DNA of 64,000 nt from Legionella moravica DSM 19234 (GTDB lineage Bacteria > Pseudomonadota > Gammaproteobacteria > Legionellales > Legionellaceae), in the NCBI RefSeq assembly GCF_000423305.1, contig NZ_AUHS01000003.1, positions 62,001 to 126,000 on the forward strand, given 5' to 3'. Below the pieces are notes generated by a model. It was not told the origin of the DNA, searched no databases, and saw only the letters and a list, made by a program, of their open reading frames with translations. A program made the position numbers and the translations under genes. Within the stretch, counting starts at the first letter, position 1. Each line of letters begins with the position of its first letter. Shown one piece after another: positions 46,340-56,492 of the stretch.

Positions 46340-47026
46340 TCATCCTCTTTCCGGATAAACGGGCGCTTTTTTAATACACCAAACCGTATCCTTTACTTTT
46401 TTTAATCCTCGTACAAAAAAATGATCCGAAGCATCCAATACGCGTGATATGCTGCTTAGACTGCGAATTTCTTCACAGTTTTTATAAAGCGCTTGTACCT
46501 CTTCATCTGTAACGCTGTAGGGAGGTCCTTGCATCTCCTCTTGATTATATCCCATAGTTTTCAGCAAAATCTTCCCCTCAGGCTTTAACCAATTTAAACA
46601 CACATTGACATATGTAGCTCGTAATTTGGCAGGCAATGCAATCAATGCCGCTCTGTCATAAATGGCATCTACAGGAGGTATAAAAGAAGAAGGTAGTTTA
46701 AATATATCCGCAACCCAAATACTGAATTGTTCATTAAAATACTGAACAATCTGGCCGAATTCCTTTTTATGAAACAATAAACCCTGCTCATCAGCGAATT
46801 GTTGTACTGCCTGTTCACACAATTCAATACCAACGACCTGATACCCTTGCTGAGCTAACCAAAGCATATCGAGGCTCTTGCCACATAAAGGGACTAGCAC
46901 AGTAACAGGTGTTGAAAGCTTTAATTCGGGCCAGTGCTTGATAAGACCTGGATTGACCTCTTCTTCATGAAAAGCAGTGCGTCCCTGCTCCCATAATTCA
47001 ATCCAGAATTCCCTTCCGTTACTCAC
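46340..47026 (-). CDS. tpm: Thiopurine S-methyltransferase
   Basis: A 228-residue SAM-dependent methyltransferase of the TPMT family that methylates thiols and, in bacteria, metalloid compounds such as selenite or tellurite. Typical blocks are REFWIELWEQGRTAFHEEEVNP near the start (residues 5-25, quoted to E21 here as the N-terminal signature), VPLCGKSLDMLWLA for SAM binding near 46, and YDRAALIALP near 129. Its start overlaps the glmS stop by four bases, so the two are read together. Confidence 0.92.
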   Translation of the reverse strand: MSNGREFWIELWEQGRTAFHEEEVNPGLIKHWPELKLSTPVTVLVPLCGKSLDMLWLAQQGYQVVGIELCEQAVQQFADEQGLLFHKKEFGQIVQYFNEQFSIWVADIFKLPSSFIPPVDAIYDRAALIALPAKLRATYVNVCLNWLKPEGKILLKTMGYNQEEMQGPPYSVTDEEVQALYKNCEEIRSLSSISRVLDASDHFFVRGLKKVKDTVWCIKKAPVYPERG

Positions 47027-48837
47027 TCTACAGTCACCGATTTAGCCAGGTTACGTGGCTGATCAACGTCAGTACCTTTTGCTACAGCTACGTGGTAGGC
47101 CAATAGCTGTAAAGGCAATGTATACGCTATGGGAGCAATCCAGGAACCGCATGATGGAACTTTAATCAATCGTGCACCGTTTCCTTTCCAATCCTGAGAA
47201 TCATCCACAAAGACAAACAATTGTCCGCCTCGCGCACTCACCTCATGCAAATTAGATTTTAATTTATCCAAAAGCTCATCATTTGGAGCAACCGCAACTA
47301 CTGGCATGTCTTTATCGACCAAGGCAAGAGGCCCGTGCTTTAACTCTCCAGCAGGATATGCTTCAGCATGAATGTATGAAATTTCCTTAAGTTTTAAGGC
47401 ACCTTCCAGGGCAACAGGATACTGTACTCCCCGACCTAAAAATAAGGCATGAGCTTTATTCACAAATAAAGAAGATAAGGCTTCAATTTCTTCATTCATC
47501 TTTAAAATTCGCTCACAGCATGCGGGTAATTCCTGTAACTGATTTAACACGTCCTGTGCTCGATCATCATGACAAAGCGCAGCAGCCAACATCAAAAAGG
47601 CTGCCAGCTGTGTAGTAAAGGCTTTAGTCGAAGCAACACCAATTTCAGTTCCCGCACGAGTTAAAAAGACACAATCAGCTTCTCGTACCAAGGTACTGGT
47701 GGCAACGTTGCATATGGCCAGACTGGCTAAGTAATTCATTTTCTTTGCTTTATACAACGCCGCCAGAGTATCCGCTGTTTCACCCGATTGTGACACCGTG
47801 ATGAATAAGGTATTTTCCGAAACAACCACATCCCGATACCGATACTCACTGGCAATCTCAACCTGAGTAGGAATACCGGCCAGGGATTCGAGCCAATATT
47901 TAGCAATCAACCCCGCATGATAACTGGTACCGCATGCGACTATATGAATTTGTTTGACTTGAGGAAATACGTGGGAAGCACGCTCTCCAAAACTTGCTTT
48001 AAGTACTTCTGGACTGTTAATACGCCCTTCGATAGTGTCAGTGAGTACTTTAGTCTGCTCAAAGATCTCCTTAAGCATGAAATGTCGATAAGGCCCTTTA
48101 CTGACTATTTCTGAATCACTGGTCAGGGGATGGGTTGTTCGTTCAACCAACTCTCGTCCGGCATTATAAATTTGCACCTGATGGGCAGTTATGCACGCGC
48201 TGTCCCCTTCTTCCAAATAAATGACCGATTGTGCGAAAGACCTTAAAGCCAAGGCATCGGAGGCGATAAAATTCTCGCCGATCCCAAGGCCAACAACCAG
48301 GGGACTTCCCTTGCGAATTGCGACCAGCTCGTGTGGTCTTTGTTGATGAATAACTCCAAGAGCGAATGCTCCATGCATTTCTGATGCTGCAGTTTGTACC
48401 GCTAATAATAAGTTTTCATGCTGTATATAATAGTAATGGATTAAATGAGCAGCAACTTCAGTATCTGTCTCAGAGGTAAATTGATACCCACTTGCGATAA
48501 GACGTTGTCTCAACTGATCGTGATTTTCAATAATCCCATTATGTACCAAAGCAATTTGCCCATGAGACAAATGAGGATGTGCATTTTGCTCAGAAGGCTT
48601 TCCATGGGTAGCCCAACGCGTATGGGCGATTCCAGTATTACCAGCAATTGCCGTTTCTTGCATGGCATCAGCCAAATTTTGTACTTTACCTTGAATTCTA
48701 ACTCGCTTTAATCGAGAGTTATTATCGATTACTGCAATACCAGCAGAATCATATCCTCTGTATTCCAAACGTCTTAATCCTTCCAGCAAGACTTTACTGA
48801 TATCCCTTTCTGAAACAACTCCCATAATCCCACACAT
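47023..48837 (-). CDS. glmS: Glutamine-fructose-6-phosphate aminotransferase
   Basis: A 604-residue cytoplasmic enzyme making glucosamine-6-phosphate, the first step towards peptidoglycan and LPS amino sugars. The N-terminal glutaminase exposes the nucleophile Cys after removal of Met (MCGIMGVV). Two SIS isomerase domains follow, with CGTSYHAG near 298 and SQSGETADTLAA near 344, and the C-terminal LAKSVTVE is canonical. A GAGGAG ribosome site precedes the start. The 240-base leader shows no Gram-positive-type glmS ribozyme. Confidence 0.97.
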   Translation of the reverse strand: MCGIMGVVSERDISKVLLEGLRRLEYRGYDSAGIAVIDNNSRLKRVRIQGKVQNLADAMQETAIAGNTGIAHTRWATHGKPSEQNAHPHLSHGQIALVHNGIIENHDQLRQRLIASGYQFTSETDTEVAAHLIHYYYIQHENLLLAVQTAASEMHGAFALGVIHQQRPHELVAIRKGSPLVVGLGIGENFIASDALALRSFAQSVIYLEEGDSACITAHQVQIYNAGRELVERTTHPLTSDSEIVSKGPYRHFMLKEIFEQTKVLTDTIEGRINSPEVLKASFGERASHVFPQVKQIHIVACGTSYHAGLIAKYWLESLAGIPTQVEIASEYRYRDVVVSENTLFITVSQSGETADTLAALYKAKKMNYLASLAICNVATSTLVREADCVFLTRAGTEIGVASTKAFTTQLAAFLMLAAALCHDDRAQDVLNQLQELPACCERILKMNEEIEALSSLFVNKAHALFLGRGVQYPVALEGALKLKEISYIHAEAYPAGELKHGPLALVDKDMPVVAVAPNDELLDKLKSNLHEVSARGGQLFVFVDDSQDWKGNGARLIKVPSCGSWIAPIAYTLPLQLLAYHVAVAKGTDVDQPRNLAKSVTVE

Positions 48838-49039
48838 AACCCGCTCCTCATTCCGGAAACTGCTTTATAGATGTTCTATCTATGTATTTATTTATAGTAC
48901 CTAAATTCAGCTTATGATTCATTTTCAATGACAGGTCATACTCAATTTAGATTGCGAAAAAACATTCCTCATCAAAGATGAGGCAGTCAATTAAAAAGAG
49001 GAATTATGCCATAAAGATGAGTAAATCACTAAAGCAATT

Positions 49040-49070
49040 GCCTGAACAATACTACAATTTTTGTTCAGGC
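49040..49070 (-). terminator. Terminator of plaC
   Basis: A perfect 10-bp stem gcctgaacaa/ttgttcaggc with an 11-base loop lies 12 bases past the plaC stop; an AATTGCTTT run follows on the minus strand. Confidence 0.6.
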
Positions 49071-49081
49071 ACTATTTTGCT

Positions 49082-50389
49082 CTATGCTCGAGGGGATTCT
49101 GGCTGCTTACACGTTACAGCGTAACCATGCTCTTTCATTGCGGTACAGACTTCAAAAGCAAAATATTGATGAGCCCGCGTGCTTGGATGGATCTCATCCC
49201 AGAATAAATAATCTTCAGGCACATCACACACGTGATAATTGGTTTCGCCAGGTGCAAAATTATTCTCTTTATGCTGAAGTACCTGAGCGTATCTTAGAAC
49301 AAAGTTATTAGCAAAGGCCGAACGTTCAAGCCCCTGGAACATAGGAAATTTAACATCGATGCATGCGTCGGTTACGTTGGCAAACCCATAGTTCTCTGGA
49401 TTATTGACTGCTCTTTCCAGATATTCCTGGGTATTGATGAAGAAAATGTCGGCATCAGGATAAAGTTGTTTCCACTCATCAACACGAGCCGCCAATCGCT
49501 CATTATGTGTGTCAGAAGCAAAATTTAATAATTCCCTGTCCGCTGTTTTAACAAATTTTGGAGTATCTCCCGCATGAGGAACACCCAACACAATAATGCG
49601 TCTTGCTCCAGCTTGCGCCAGCTTCAATACAGCAGAACTAACACCGTCAACAATGTTATCTATATAGGCACTCATCACAGCGGAATCGTATTTATCCTCA
49701 TACTGCAAGGCATTGATATAATCATTACCACCTGAAAACACAAAATACACCGTCTCATGACTTAATTTTTGATGTTCTAATAAATAGGCTTGTACGGTTA
49801 ATCCAAGGCTGGGGGGAATCAATTTTCCTACAATTAATGTTTTAATAATTCCCAAAGGATGACGTATCACATTCCAAACGGTGAGCTGAGTGTCATAGGT
49901 CGCAGCCCAACTTCCGCCAAAAGCCCGGTTTAAATAAACATCGTCATCATCTTTTTGAATGGACAACATGTCGGCCAGATATTCATTCCAGACACGACCA
50001 TTAGAAAATCTGGATTTCCAATAAGGTTTACCTGGTAATATGGGTACTAATTTAACCTGGGCAATTAAATTAACGATATAAGGAGCCAAATCATGATCAA
50101 AAAAATCGGTCACAGCAAGAATTCCGGCATCCAGGACTACTTGCGGGACATAATAATCATTCGCAAACTCGATCATTTTATTGATAACAAAGATTTTAAA
50201 AGGAGCCACAATATAAGCGGGGTTTTCTTCGTTGCGTAAACTTTTAAGCAGATGAGTAGTATTCCCGGTATCAGATAAACTGTCCCCAAAGACAACTATA
50301 GATTTAACAGGGATGGATGCAGTACTAACTAATGGAATAAAAAATAGCAAAATACACAGCCAGCGACACATTCTCTTGTGATGATACAT
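49082..50389 (-). CDS. plaC: PlaC, secreted GDSL lysophospholipase/acyltransferase
   Basis: A 435-residue GDSL-family lipase with a signal peptide (residues 1-24, preceded by AAGGAG). Block I VFGDSLSDTGN places the nucleophile at Ser37; the oxyanion Asn is in FSGGNDYI; the acid-base pair is Asp398 and His401 in DEIHPSTRAH. PlaC of L. pneumophila is a type II secreted phospholipase and glycerophospholipid:cholesterol acyltransferase, activated by the protease ProA in a disulfide loop. C-terminal Cys residues (415, 427 and others) suit that disulfide. The gene position after glmS matches lpg2837. Confidence 0.93.
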   Translation of the reverse strand: MYHHKRMCRWLCILLFFIPLVSTASIPVKSIVVFGDSLSDTGNTTHLLKSLRNEENPAYIVAPFKIFVINKMIEFANDYYVPQVVLDAGILAVTDFFDHDLAPYIVNLIAQVKLVPILPGKPYWKSRFSNGRVWNEYLADMLSIQKDDDDVYLNRAFGGSWAATYDTQLTVWNVIRHPLGIIKTLIVGKLIPPSLGLTVQAYLLEHQKLSHETVYFVFSGGNDYINALQYEDKYDSAVMSAYIDNIVDGVSSAVLKLAQAGARRIIVLGVPHAGDTPKFVKTADRELLNFASDTHNERLAARVDEWKQLYPDADIFFINTQEYLERAVNNPENYGFANVTDACIDVKFPMFQGLERSAFANNFVLRYAQVLQHKENNFAPGETNYHVCDVPEDYLFWDEIHPSTRAHQYFAFEVCTAMKEHGYAVTCKQPESPRA

Positions 50390-50592
50390 ACCAATCTCCT
50401 TATAAAAGCTAGCAAACCCAATTTAACGTTAGCTTGATCCTAAGAGTACGATCGGTATGAAATTGTTGTCAACGCATTATGAAATTTTTAGAACAACTGG
50501 TTTCTAATAGTGCATTTAAATCATTCCTATTGATTAAATTGTGAGTAAATGTTAATTTTTACCAAATTTTTTTGTCATTTTTAGGTAGTCCC

Positions 50593-51357
50593 GTGAAAGA
50601 AATAGTCATCGCTTCATTTTATAAATTTATACCTCTGATTGATTTTGAAACCCTGAGAGAACCCATGTTGGCTAAAATGCGTGAGACGGGCATTAAGGGT
50701 ACCATTATACTTGCTCATGAAGGCATTAATGGCGGCTTTGCAGGTACCAGGGAACAAATGGATGTTTTTTATCAATACATGCACAGTGATGCTCGTTTTG
50801 CCGACCTGAATTTCAAAGAGACATTTGATAATGAAAATCCGTTCGATAAAGCCAAGGTTAAACTCCGTAAAGAAATCGTTACCATGGGCGTTCAAAACGT
50901 GAATCCTGTTGCAAATGAAGGCACCTATCTTGATCCGCAACAATGGCATGAATTGATTCAGGATCCCGAAGTCATTTTGTTGGACACTCGTAATGATTAT
51001 GAGTTTGAACTGGGCGCATTCAAAAATGCAATTAACCCTGATATTGAAAACTTCCGTGAATTTCCTGAGTACGTAGAACGCCATTTGAGTGACAAAAAAG
51101 ATAAAAAAATTGCAATGTACTGCACTGGCGGTATTCGTTGCGAAAAAACAACGGCATTTATGAAAGAACAAGGCTTCCAGCATGTATACCAGCTGCATGA
51201 CGGAATTCTTAACTACATTGAAAAAATCCCCGAAACGGACTCATTGTGGGAAGGAAAGTGCTTTGTTTTTGATGATCGCGTTGCGGTAGATCAAAAATTA
51301 GAACGTGTCTATCCGCAGCTGCCACAAGATTACAAGGATGAGAGATACCCCAAATAA
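50593..51357 (+). CDS. trhO: tRNA uridine 34 hydroxylase TrhO (YceA, rhodanese)
   Basis: A 254-residue oxygenase that hydroxylates U34 of tRNA, a step towards the cmo5U and mo5U modifications. The N-terminal domain (about 1-90) is followed by a rhodanese domain (about 120-215) with the active-site loop CTGGIRC. I start at GTG 50593, after an AGGTAG site, because this gives the family length; a TTG at 50572 would add seven residues. It is divergent from plaC over a 200-base AT-rich region. Confidence 0.93.
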   Translation: MKEIVIASFYKFIPLIDFETLREPMLAKMRETGIKGTIILAHEGINGGFAGTREQMDVFYQYMHSDARFADLNFKETFDNENPFDKAKVKLRKEIVTMGVQNVNPVANEGTYLDPQQWHELIQDPEVILLDTRNDYEFELGAFKNAINPDIENFREFPEYVERHLSDKKDKKIAMYCTGGIRCEKTTAFMKEQGFQHVYQLHDGILNYIEKIPETDSLWEGKCFVFDDRVAVDQKLERVYPQLPQDYKDERYPK

Positions 51358-51594
51358 ATTCGGACCGTTCGATACAATCCTGTTCAGACTTACTCTGCGA
51401 ATTCCCAACACATGAGCTTGGGAACTCGTTTAAGATGAGCCCAAGAAACAGCATTCATTCAGGACGATCGTTTTTTCAAGGTTAAAATGGCATTTAGATA
51501 ATATGGCTCGATAATCCATAGCATTAATGCAACCTGCATGTATCTCATCATACCTTTCAGTTATAATAGATTCTTTTTACAGTTCAGGCGTCTT

Positions 51595-52065
51595 ATGACA
51601 ACCAAAAAACAATCCGACTCCAGCATCGCGCTGAATAGAAAAGCCGGTTTTGATTTCTTCATAGAAGATCAATACGAGGCAGGCCTCGTCCTAGAAGGTT
51701 GGGAGGTTAAAAGTCTGCGCGCAGGAAAAATCAATCTCTCGGATGCCCATGTCATCATTAAATACGGCGAAGCTTATTTATTAGGGGCGCAGATTCAACC
51801 ATTGAAAACAGCATCGACTCACTCAATCCCCGATCCAATACGCACTCGCAAATTATTATTAAACCGCAAAGAATTAAACCATTTGATTGGCAGCGTTGAA
51901 CGTCAAGGCTATACCATCGTGCCCCTGTCTCTCTATTGGAAAAAAAATAAAATCAAAGTAAAAATAGCTCTGGCTAAAGGTAAAAAAGAACACGACAAAA
52001 GGGATACCATCAAAAACAGAGAGTGGCAAAGAGATAAATCGCGCCTCATGAAAAAGAATCATTAA
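51595..52065 (+). CDS. smpB: SsrA-binding protein SmpB
   Basis: A 156-residue basic protein that binds tmRNA for rescue of stalled ribosomes. The family motifs [19 protein letters not shown] near 14-32 and [11 protein letters not shown] near 37 are intact, as is the Lys/Arg-rich C-terminal tail. Starting at the ATG at 51595 gives the usual length; an upstream ATG at 51538 adds a hydrophobic leader unlike the family. No ssrA gene is adjacent in this window. It is followed closely by bcp. Confidence 0.96.
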   Translation: MTTKKQSDSSIALNRKAGFDFFIEDQYEAGLVLEGWEVKSLRAGKINLSDAHVIIKYGEAYLLGAQIQPLKTASTHSIPDPIRTRKLLLNRKELNHLIGSVERQGYTIVPLSLYWKKNKIKVKIALAKGKKEHDKRDTIKNREWQRDKSRLMKKNH

Positions 52066-52076
52066 GGAGAACGTTG

Positions 52077-52535
52077 ATGCAAATAGGTCAAGAAATACCA
52101 AATTTTGAATTCCATGCAACGAATCAATTAAACGCTCATATTCATGACTATAAAGGTAGAACGGTGATTCTCTATTTCTATCCTAAAGATGCAACCCCAG
52201 GCTGCACTACCGAAGGCCAAGACTTTAGAGACGCTCATTCGAAGTTCCAGGCGATGGATGCTGTTCTGTTTGGTATATCACGAGACAGCCTGAAATCTCA
52301 TGAAAATTTTAAAAGCAAATACAATTTTCCCTTTGAATTGATCAGTGATCCCGAAGAACATTTATGCCAACTGTTTGATGTCATCAAAATGAAATCTATG
52401 TATGGAAAACAAGTTCGCGGTATAGAGCGCAGTACCTTTATCATAGATAAAACTGGTGTTTTAATCCACGAATGGCGAAAAGTTAAGGTCAATGGACATG
52501 TCGAAGAAGTGCTGAACTATGTAACATCATGCTAA
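52077..52535 (+). CDS. bcp: Thioredoxin-dependent peroxiredoxin Bcp
   Basis: A 152-residue peroxiredoxin of the BCP/PrxQ group reducing hydroperoxides. The peroxidatic Cys43 is in ATPGCTTE. The usual resolving Cys five residues later is absent (GQDFRD instead), so it may act as a 1-Cys form or resolve through another cysteine such as the one in EEHLCQLF. The ATG at 52077 has AAGGAGA six bases upstream, preferred over the TTG one codon earlier. The stop overlaps the MFS gene start by seven bases. Confidence 0.95.
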   Translation: MQIGQEIPNFEFHATNQLNAHIHDYKGRTVILYFYPKDATPGCTTEGQDFRDAHSKFQAMDAVLFGISRDSLKSHENFKSKYNFPFELISDPEEHLCQLFDVIKMKSMYGKQVRGIERSTFIIDKTGVLIHEWRKVKVNGHVEEVLNYVTSC

Positions 52536-53731
52536 CTCGCTCTATTCAGCTGTTTGTTGTTATTGCCTCTTCAATACTGACCTTGGTCGCCACTGATATT
52601 TTACTACCCAGTCTGCCTCAGATTGCCCAATCATTTGCTGTCCCCTCTAGCGAGGCAAAATTAATCATTTCAATTTTTATGCTAGGCCAATTTGCAACAG
52701 TGCTTGTTTGGGGAATCATTGCCGATCTAATAGGACGTAGGCAAACCTTATTAACAGGCATGCTGATTTTTCTTATCGCTTCAATACTGAGCCTTTATGC
52801 TCATTCAATAAACTTCCTCTTGGCCTGTCGATTCCTGCAAGGAACAGGGGCTGTAGTGGTTCCTGTTGCAGGCTGGGCTTTAATCCAGGATCTATACCCC
52901 AAAGATGAAGGGGCACGGATTATGTCCTGGATTGGCACCCTTGTCGCAATGCTTCCTCTTTTTGCACCGGCAATCGGTGGTAAAATAGATGTACTTTACG
53001 GCTGGCAAATGAATTTGTATGGGATTGCCCTATATTCTACAATTTTGTGCATTTTGATGCTTATTTTACTAAAACGCTCAGCCAATAATAGCAATAGTGC
53101 AGCCCATGAATTAAAAGAAACATTGCTTATTTACAGCAAGATATTAAAAAACAAAACCTTTATTTCCTACATTGCTCTTTTTGGTTTGTTGAACTGTGGC
53201 GAATGGTGTTTTCTTACTGTGGCTCCTTTTTATTACGATCACATTCATATCTCTCCGGATAAGATGGGTATTTTACTGATGCTTACCTCAATGGGATTTC
53301 TTTTTGGTTCCATGCTGGCATCCAGGTTATTCAGCCGGCTGGGGGTAGACAAAACCTTTTCATTAGGAATACACATCGCATTAGCAAGCAGCGCCCTACT
53401 TCTTGTGGGCAACTACCTCGGATGGTGTGACTATCAGATATTTAATGCCATTGATATCAGCATGTATATATTTAGTTCCGCACTTCTGTGGGGTGGATCA
53501 ACGTCGAGAGCATTACAGTGTTTTGATGAATTTCGTGGTTCCGCTTCAGCGGTTCGAAGCCTAATCCTGTTATGTTTCTCCGCGTTCGGCACCTATTCAG
53601 GAAGAGTGCTCAATCATGAAAGTTTACTTCCAACGGGAATTGTTCTCTTGATTTTAGCCTTGTGTGCCTTATTTGTGTTTCATAGTAAAGAACTAAAAGC
53701 AGAACGGCTTAGCACTGAAGTGGTCTATTAA
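52529..53731 (+). CDS. Bcr/CflA-family MFS drug exporter
   Basis: A 400-residue major facilitator with about twelve membrane helices, of the Bcr/CflA drug:proton antiporter group. Family features include the helix 1 sequence TDILLPSLPQIAQSF near 23-37 and the loop 2-3 motif GIIADLIGRRQTLL near 62-75. Likely exports small toxic compounds such as sulfonamides or bicyclomycin; the substrate is unknown. Translationally coupled to bcp by overlap. Confidence 0.9.
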   Translation: MLTRSIQLFVVIASSILTLVATDILLPSLPQIAQSFAVPSSEAKLIISIFMLGQFATVLVWGIIADLIGRRQTLLTGMLIFLIASILSLYAHSINFLLACRFLQGTGAVVVPVAGWALIQDLYPKDEGARIMSWIGTLVAMLPLFAPAIGGKIDVLYGWQMNLYGIALYSTILCILMLILLKRSANNSNSAAHELKETLLIYSKILKNKTFISYIALFGLLNCGEWCFLTVAPFYYDHIHISPDKMGILLMLTSMGFLFGSMLASRLFSRLGVDKTFSLGIHIALASSALLLVGNYLGWCDYQIFNAIDISMYIFSSALLWGGSTSRALQCFDEFRGSASAVRSLILLCFSAFGTYSGRVLNHESLLPTGIVLLILALCALFVFHSKELKAERLSTEVVY

Positions 53732-53930
53732 TTATAGCTGAAAAATCTTAAATAATTGTTCCTAAACAAAAAAATATAGTTCTTGACGTCTTTAACTTAC
53801 CTCCTCACAATGAAGATAGGCCAATAGTTCAAGCGACACAATATGAATCCAGACGCCTTAATTGATCTCTCAGGTGGTATGGTACAACTTGAATTATAAG
53901 AAATACTATTTTAGCTGACAGGGTGACCCT

Positions 53931-55337
53931 ATGGATAATACCAATATTGGACTAAAGCTGTTCGTGCTTGATACAAATATATTAATGCATGATCCCACTG
54001 CAATTTATCAATTTGACGAGCACGATATTTATTTACCAATGGTGGTTCTGGAAGAACTGGATAGCCACAAAACAGGTACTTCAGAATTAGCACGCAACGT
54101 TCGTCAAACAAACCGCATGCTGGTGGAATTGATGAGTAACGCATCACATGAACAAATTGTATCCGGTCTCCCTATCCCCAGTTTCATCCGCTCCAATAAA
54201 GGAAGCGTAAGCGGCAGATTATTTTTTCAAACGGATGAATTTGATCAGGTAGTACCATCCACTCTGCCGGGGCACAAAGTAGATAATACCATCCTGGCAA
54301 CAGCATTAGGCTTACAAAAAAAATACGCTGGCAAGAGACAGGTAGTTATTATTTCCAAAGACATTAACTTGCGCATTAAAGCAGGAATTCTGGGAATACC
54401 AGCTGAAGATTATTACAATGATCAAGTGCTGGATGATGTAAATCTTCTGCATCGAGGACTGCATATTCTGGACAACGATTTTTGGGATACTCACGCCAAA
54501 GACATGGCATCCTGGCAAGAAAGCGGAAAAACCTTTTACCGGGTCAGTGGCCCCTTGGTCAAGGAGTGGAATCCTAATGATTGCATCAGTACACAAGACG
54601 ATGAATTTCAGGCCTTGGTAAAAAAAATAGACGGTGAACATGCCGTAGTTCAGCTGGTACGTGATTACACCCAAGCAAAAAATTCAGTTTGGGGTATTAC
54701 CGCACGTAATCGTGAACAAAATTTTTCTTTAAATTTACTGCTCGATCCGGACATCGATTTCGTAACATTGCAAGGCTCTGCCGGTACAGGGAAAACATTA
54801 CTGACCATTGCTGCCGGACTGACTCAAGTCATGGATCAAAATCGTTACAACGAAATTTTAATGACTCGGGTAACCATCCCTGTGGGTGAGGATATTGGCT
54901 TTTTACCAGGAACCGAGGAAGAAAAAATGACCCCCTGGATGGGGGCATTAATGGATAACCTTGAAGTACTTCATGGTTCTCAGGTGGGAGGCAGTTTTGG
55001 CCGTGGAGCAACACAAGATTTATTACAAAATAAAATAAAAATTCGTTCTTTAAATTTCATGAGAGGACGTACTTTTTTAAATCGCTACATCATCATAGAC
55101 GAGGCACAAAACCTGACCTCAAAGCAAATTAAAACTCTGGTAACTCGTGCAGGTCCGGGCAGTAAGATCATTTGTCTGGGGGATATCAAACAGATAGATA
55201 CGCCGTACTTATCGGAAACTACTTCGGGATTAACTTTTGCGGTGGATCGTTTCAAGCACTGGGAACACAGCGCACATATGACTTTAACCCGTGGAGAACG
55301 ATCAAGGCTTGCATTTTATGCCGCGGAGCATTTATAG
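53931..55337 (+). CDS. PIN-PhoH family ATPase/RNase
   Basis: A 468-residue protein with an N-terminal PIN nuclease domain (FVLDTNILMHDP at 11-22, with further acidic residues to about 150) fused to a C-terminal PhoH ATPase/helicase-like domain (Walker A GSAGTGKT near 282, Walker B IIDEAQN near 379). This PhoH2/YlaK arrangement is associated with RNA unwinding and cleavage in other bacteria. The start has a weak site. The guaC gene follows by 23 bases and may be co-transcribed. Confidence 0.93.
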   Translation: MDNTNIGLKLFVLDTNILMHDPTAIYQFDEHDIYLPMVVLEELDSHKTGTSELARNVRQTNRMLVELMSNASHEQIVSGLPIPSFIRSNKGSVSGRLFFQTDEFDQVVPSTLPGHKVDNTILATALGLQKKYAGKRQVVIISKDINLRIKAGILGIPAEDYYNDQVLDDVNLLHRGLHILDNDFWDTHAKDMASWQESGKTFYRVSGPLVKEWNPNDCISTQDDEFQALVKKIDGEHAVVQLVRDYTQAKNSVWGITARNREQNFSLNLLLDPDIDFVTLQGSAGTGKTLLTIAAGLTQVMDQNRYNEILMTRVTIPVGEDIGFLPGTEEEKMTPWMGALMDNLEVLHGSQVGGSFGRGATQDLLQNKIKIRSLNFMRGRTFLNRYIIIDEAQNLTSKQIKTLVTRAGPGSKIICLGDIKQIDTPYLSETTSGLTFAVDRFKHWEHSAHMTLTRGERSRLAFYAAEHL

Positions 55338-55360
55338 TACGTGTTTTACGAGGATTAATC

Positions 55361-56374
55361 ATGACCGATCAAGCCATCACTTTTGATGATGTTTTACTTG
55401 TTCCCTCATACAACCACCATGAATCGAGACGTGTCGTTGACACGTCTAACACGGACCGATTGGGTAAACTGAGCTTAAATCTCCCGGTGATCAGTTCCAA
55501 CATGGATACCATTACTGAAAGTACCATGGCAAATTTCATGCACAGCAAAGGAGCTATGGGAGCGTTACATCGCTTTATGTCTATTGAAGAAAACATTCAA
55601 GACTTCAAAAAATGTCATGGCAACGTTTTTGTTTCCGTAGGCTGCACTGATGCGGAATTACAAAGAGCCGAAGCATTACGTGATGCAGGTGCTGATTATT
55701 TTTGCGTTGATGTAGCTCATGCCCATGCAAAATACGTCGGTAAGACGCTGAAAAGTTTGCGCAAATTGCTGGGCGACCGCTGCATCATGGCAGGAAATGT
55801 TGCCACCTATGCAGGTGCCGATTATCTTGCTTCCTGTGGCGCAGATATTATTAAGGCAGGTATTGGAGGCGGTTCAGTTTGCAGTACGCGAATTAAAACG
55901 GGATTTGGAGTTCCGATGCTCACCTGCATCCAGGATTGTTCACGTGCCGATCGCTCTATTGTCGCGGATGGAGGGATTAAAACCTCCGGGGATATAGTCA
56001 AGGCACTGGCCTTTGGAGCTGATTTTGTCATGATTGGTGGAATGTTAGCAGGAACCACACCAACACCTGGTGATGTCATTCAAAAAGAAGATGGCTCAAA
56101 AGTCAAACGCTACCGCGGTATGGCATCCAGAGAGGCGCAGGAAGCATTTTTAGGTCAAATGCACGAATGGAAAACTGCTGAAGGAGTCGCAACAGAAGTT
56201 CCATTCAAAGAAAATCCTGATGGAATAATTGCTGATATCGTAGGTGGCTTAAGATCGGGTCTAACCTATGCTGGAGCAGATACAATCAGTGAATTACAGC
56301 GAAAGTTAAATTATCTGGTGGTAACCCAGGCAGGTCGTATCGAAAGCTTGCCTCATAAATTGCTTGAGCGTTAA
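55361..56374 (+). CDS. guaC: GMP reductase (IMPDH/GMPR superfamily)
   Basis: A 337-residue TIM-barrel enzyme that converts GMP to IMP with NADPH. The catalytic loop GIGGGSVCSTRIKTGFG near residues 167-183 holds the nucleophile Cys. No CBS pair is present, and the length is that of GMP reductase rather than IMP dehydrogenase (about 490). The ATG at 55361 has a GAGG site; a longer frame starting at 55172 overlaps phoH and is not credible. Confidence 0.9.
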   Translation: MTDQAITFDDVLLVPSYNHHESRRVVDTSNTDRLGKLSLNLPVISSNMDTITESTMANFMHSKGAMGALHRFMSIEENIQDFKKCHGNVFVSVGCTDAELQRAEALRDAGADYFCVDVAHAHAKYVGKTLKSLRKLLGDRCIMAGNVATYAGADYLASCGADIIKAGIGGGSVCSTRIKTGFGVPMLTCIQDCSRADRSIVADGGIKTSGDIVKALAFGADFVMIGGMLAGTTPTPGDVIQKEDGSKVKRYRGMASREAQEAFLGQMHEWKTAEGVATEVPFKENPDGIIADIVGGLRSGLTYAGADTISELQRKLNYLVVTQAGRIESLPHKLLER

Positions 56375-56387
56375 CAGTATATGAGAT

Positions 56388-56428
56388 CAAGCTAATCGGA
56401 TCATTCATGCTCAGGTTAGCTTGCTGTT
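56388..56428 (+). terminator. Terminator of guaC
   Basis: An 8-bp stem caagctaa/ttagcttg 14 bases past the stop is followed by CTGTTTTA. It lies between convergent genes and may serve both. Confidence 0.55.
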
Positions 56429-56492
56429 TTATTGCAAATCTCCATAACATAAAATGCTCTGTTTAAAACATGCAGGGAACTCATAATCCAAA

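Noticed and set aside
48838..49081. glmS ribozyme or riboswitch
   Set aside because: No structured glmS-type ribozyme is seen upstream of glmS; such ribozymes are typical of Gram-positive bacteria, and only the plaC hairpin lies here.
50614..51198. 194-residue frame opposite trhO
   Set aside because: It is the antisense shadow of a clear, conserved enzyme gene on the other strand.
51538..51594. Extended smpB N-terminus
   Set aside because: The extra 19 residues are hydrophobic and unlike SmpB; the ATG at 51595 gives the normal 156-residue protein.
55172..55360. Long N-terminal extension of guaC
   Set aside because: This overlaps the end of phoH in another frame; GMP reductases start at the ATG at 55361, which has a good ribosome site.
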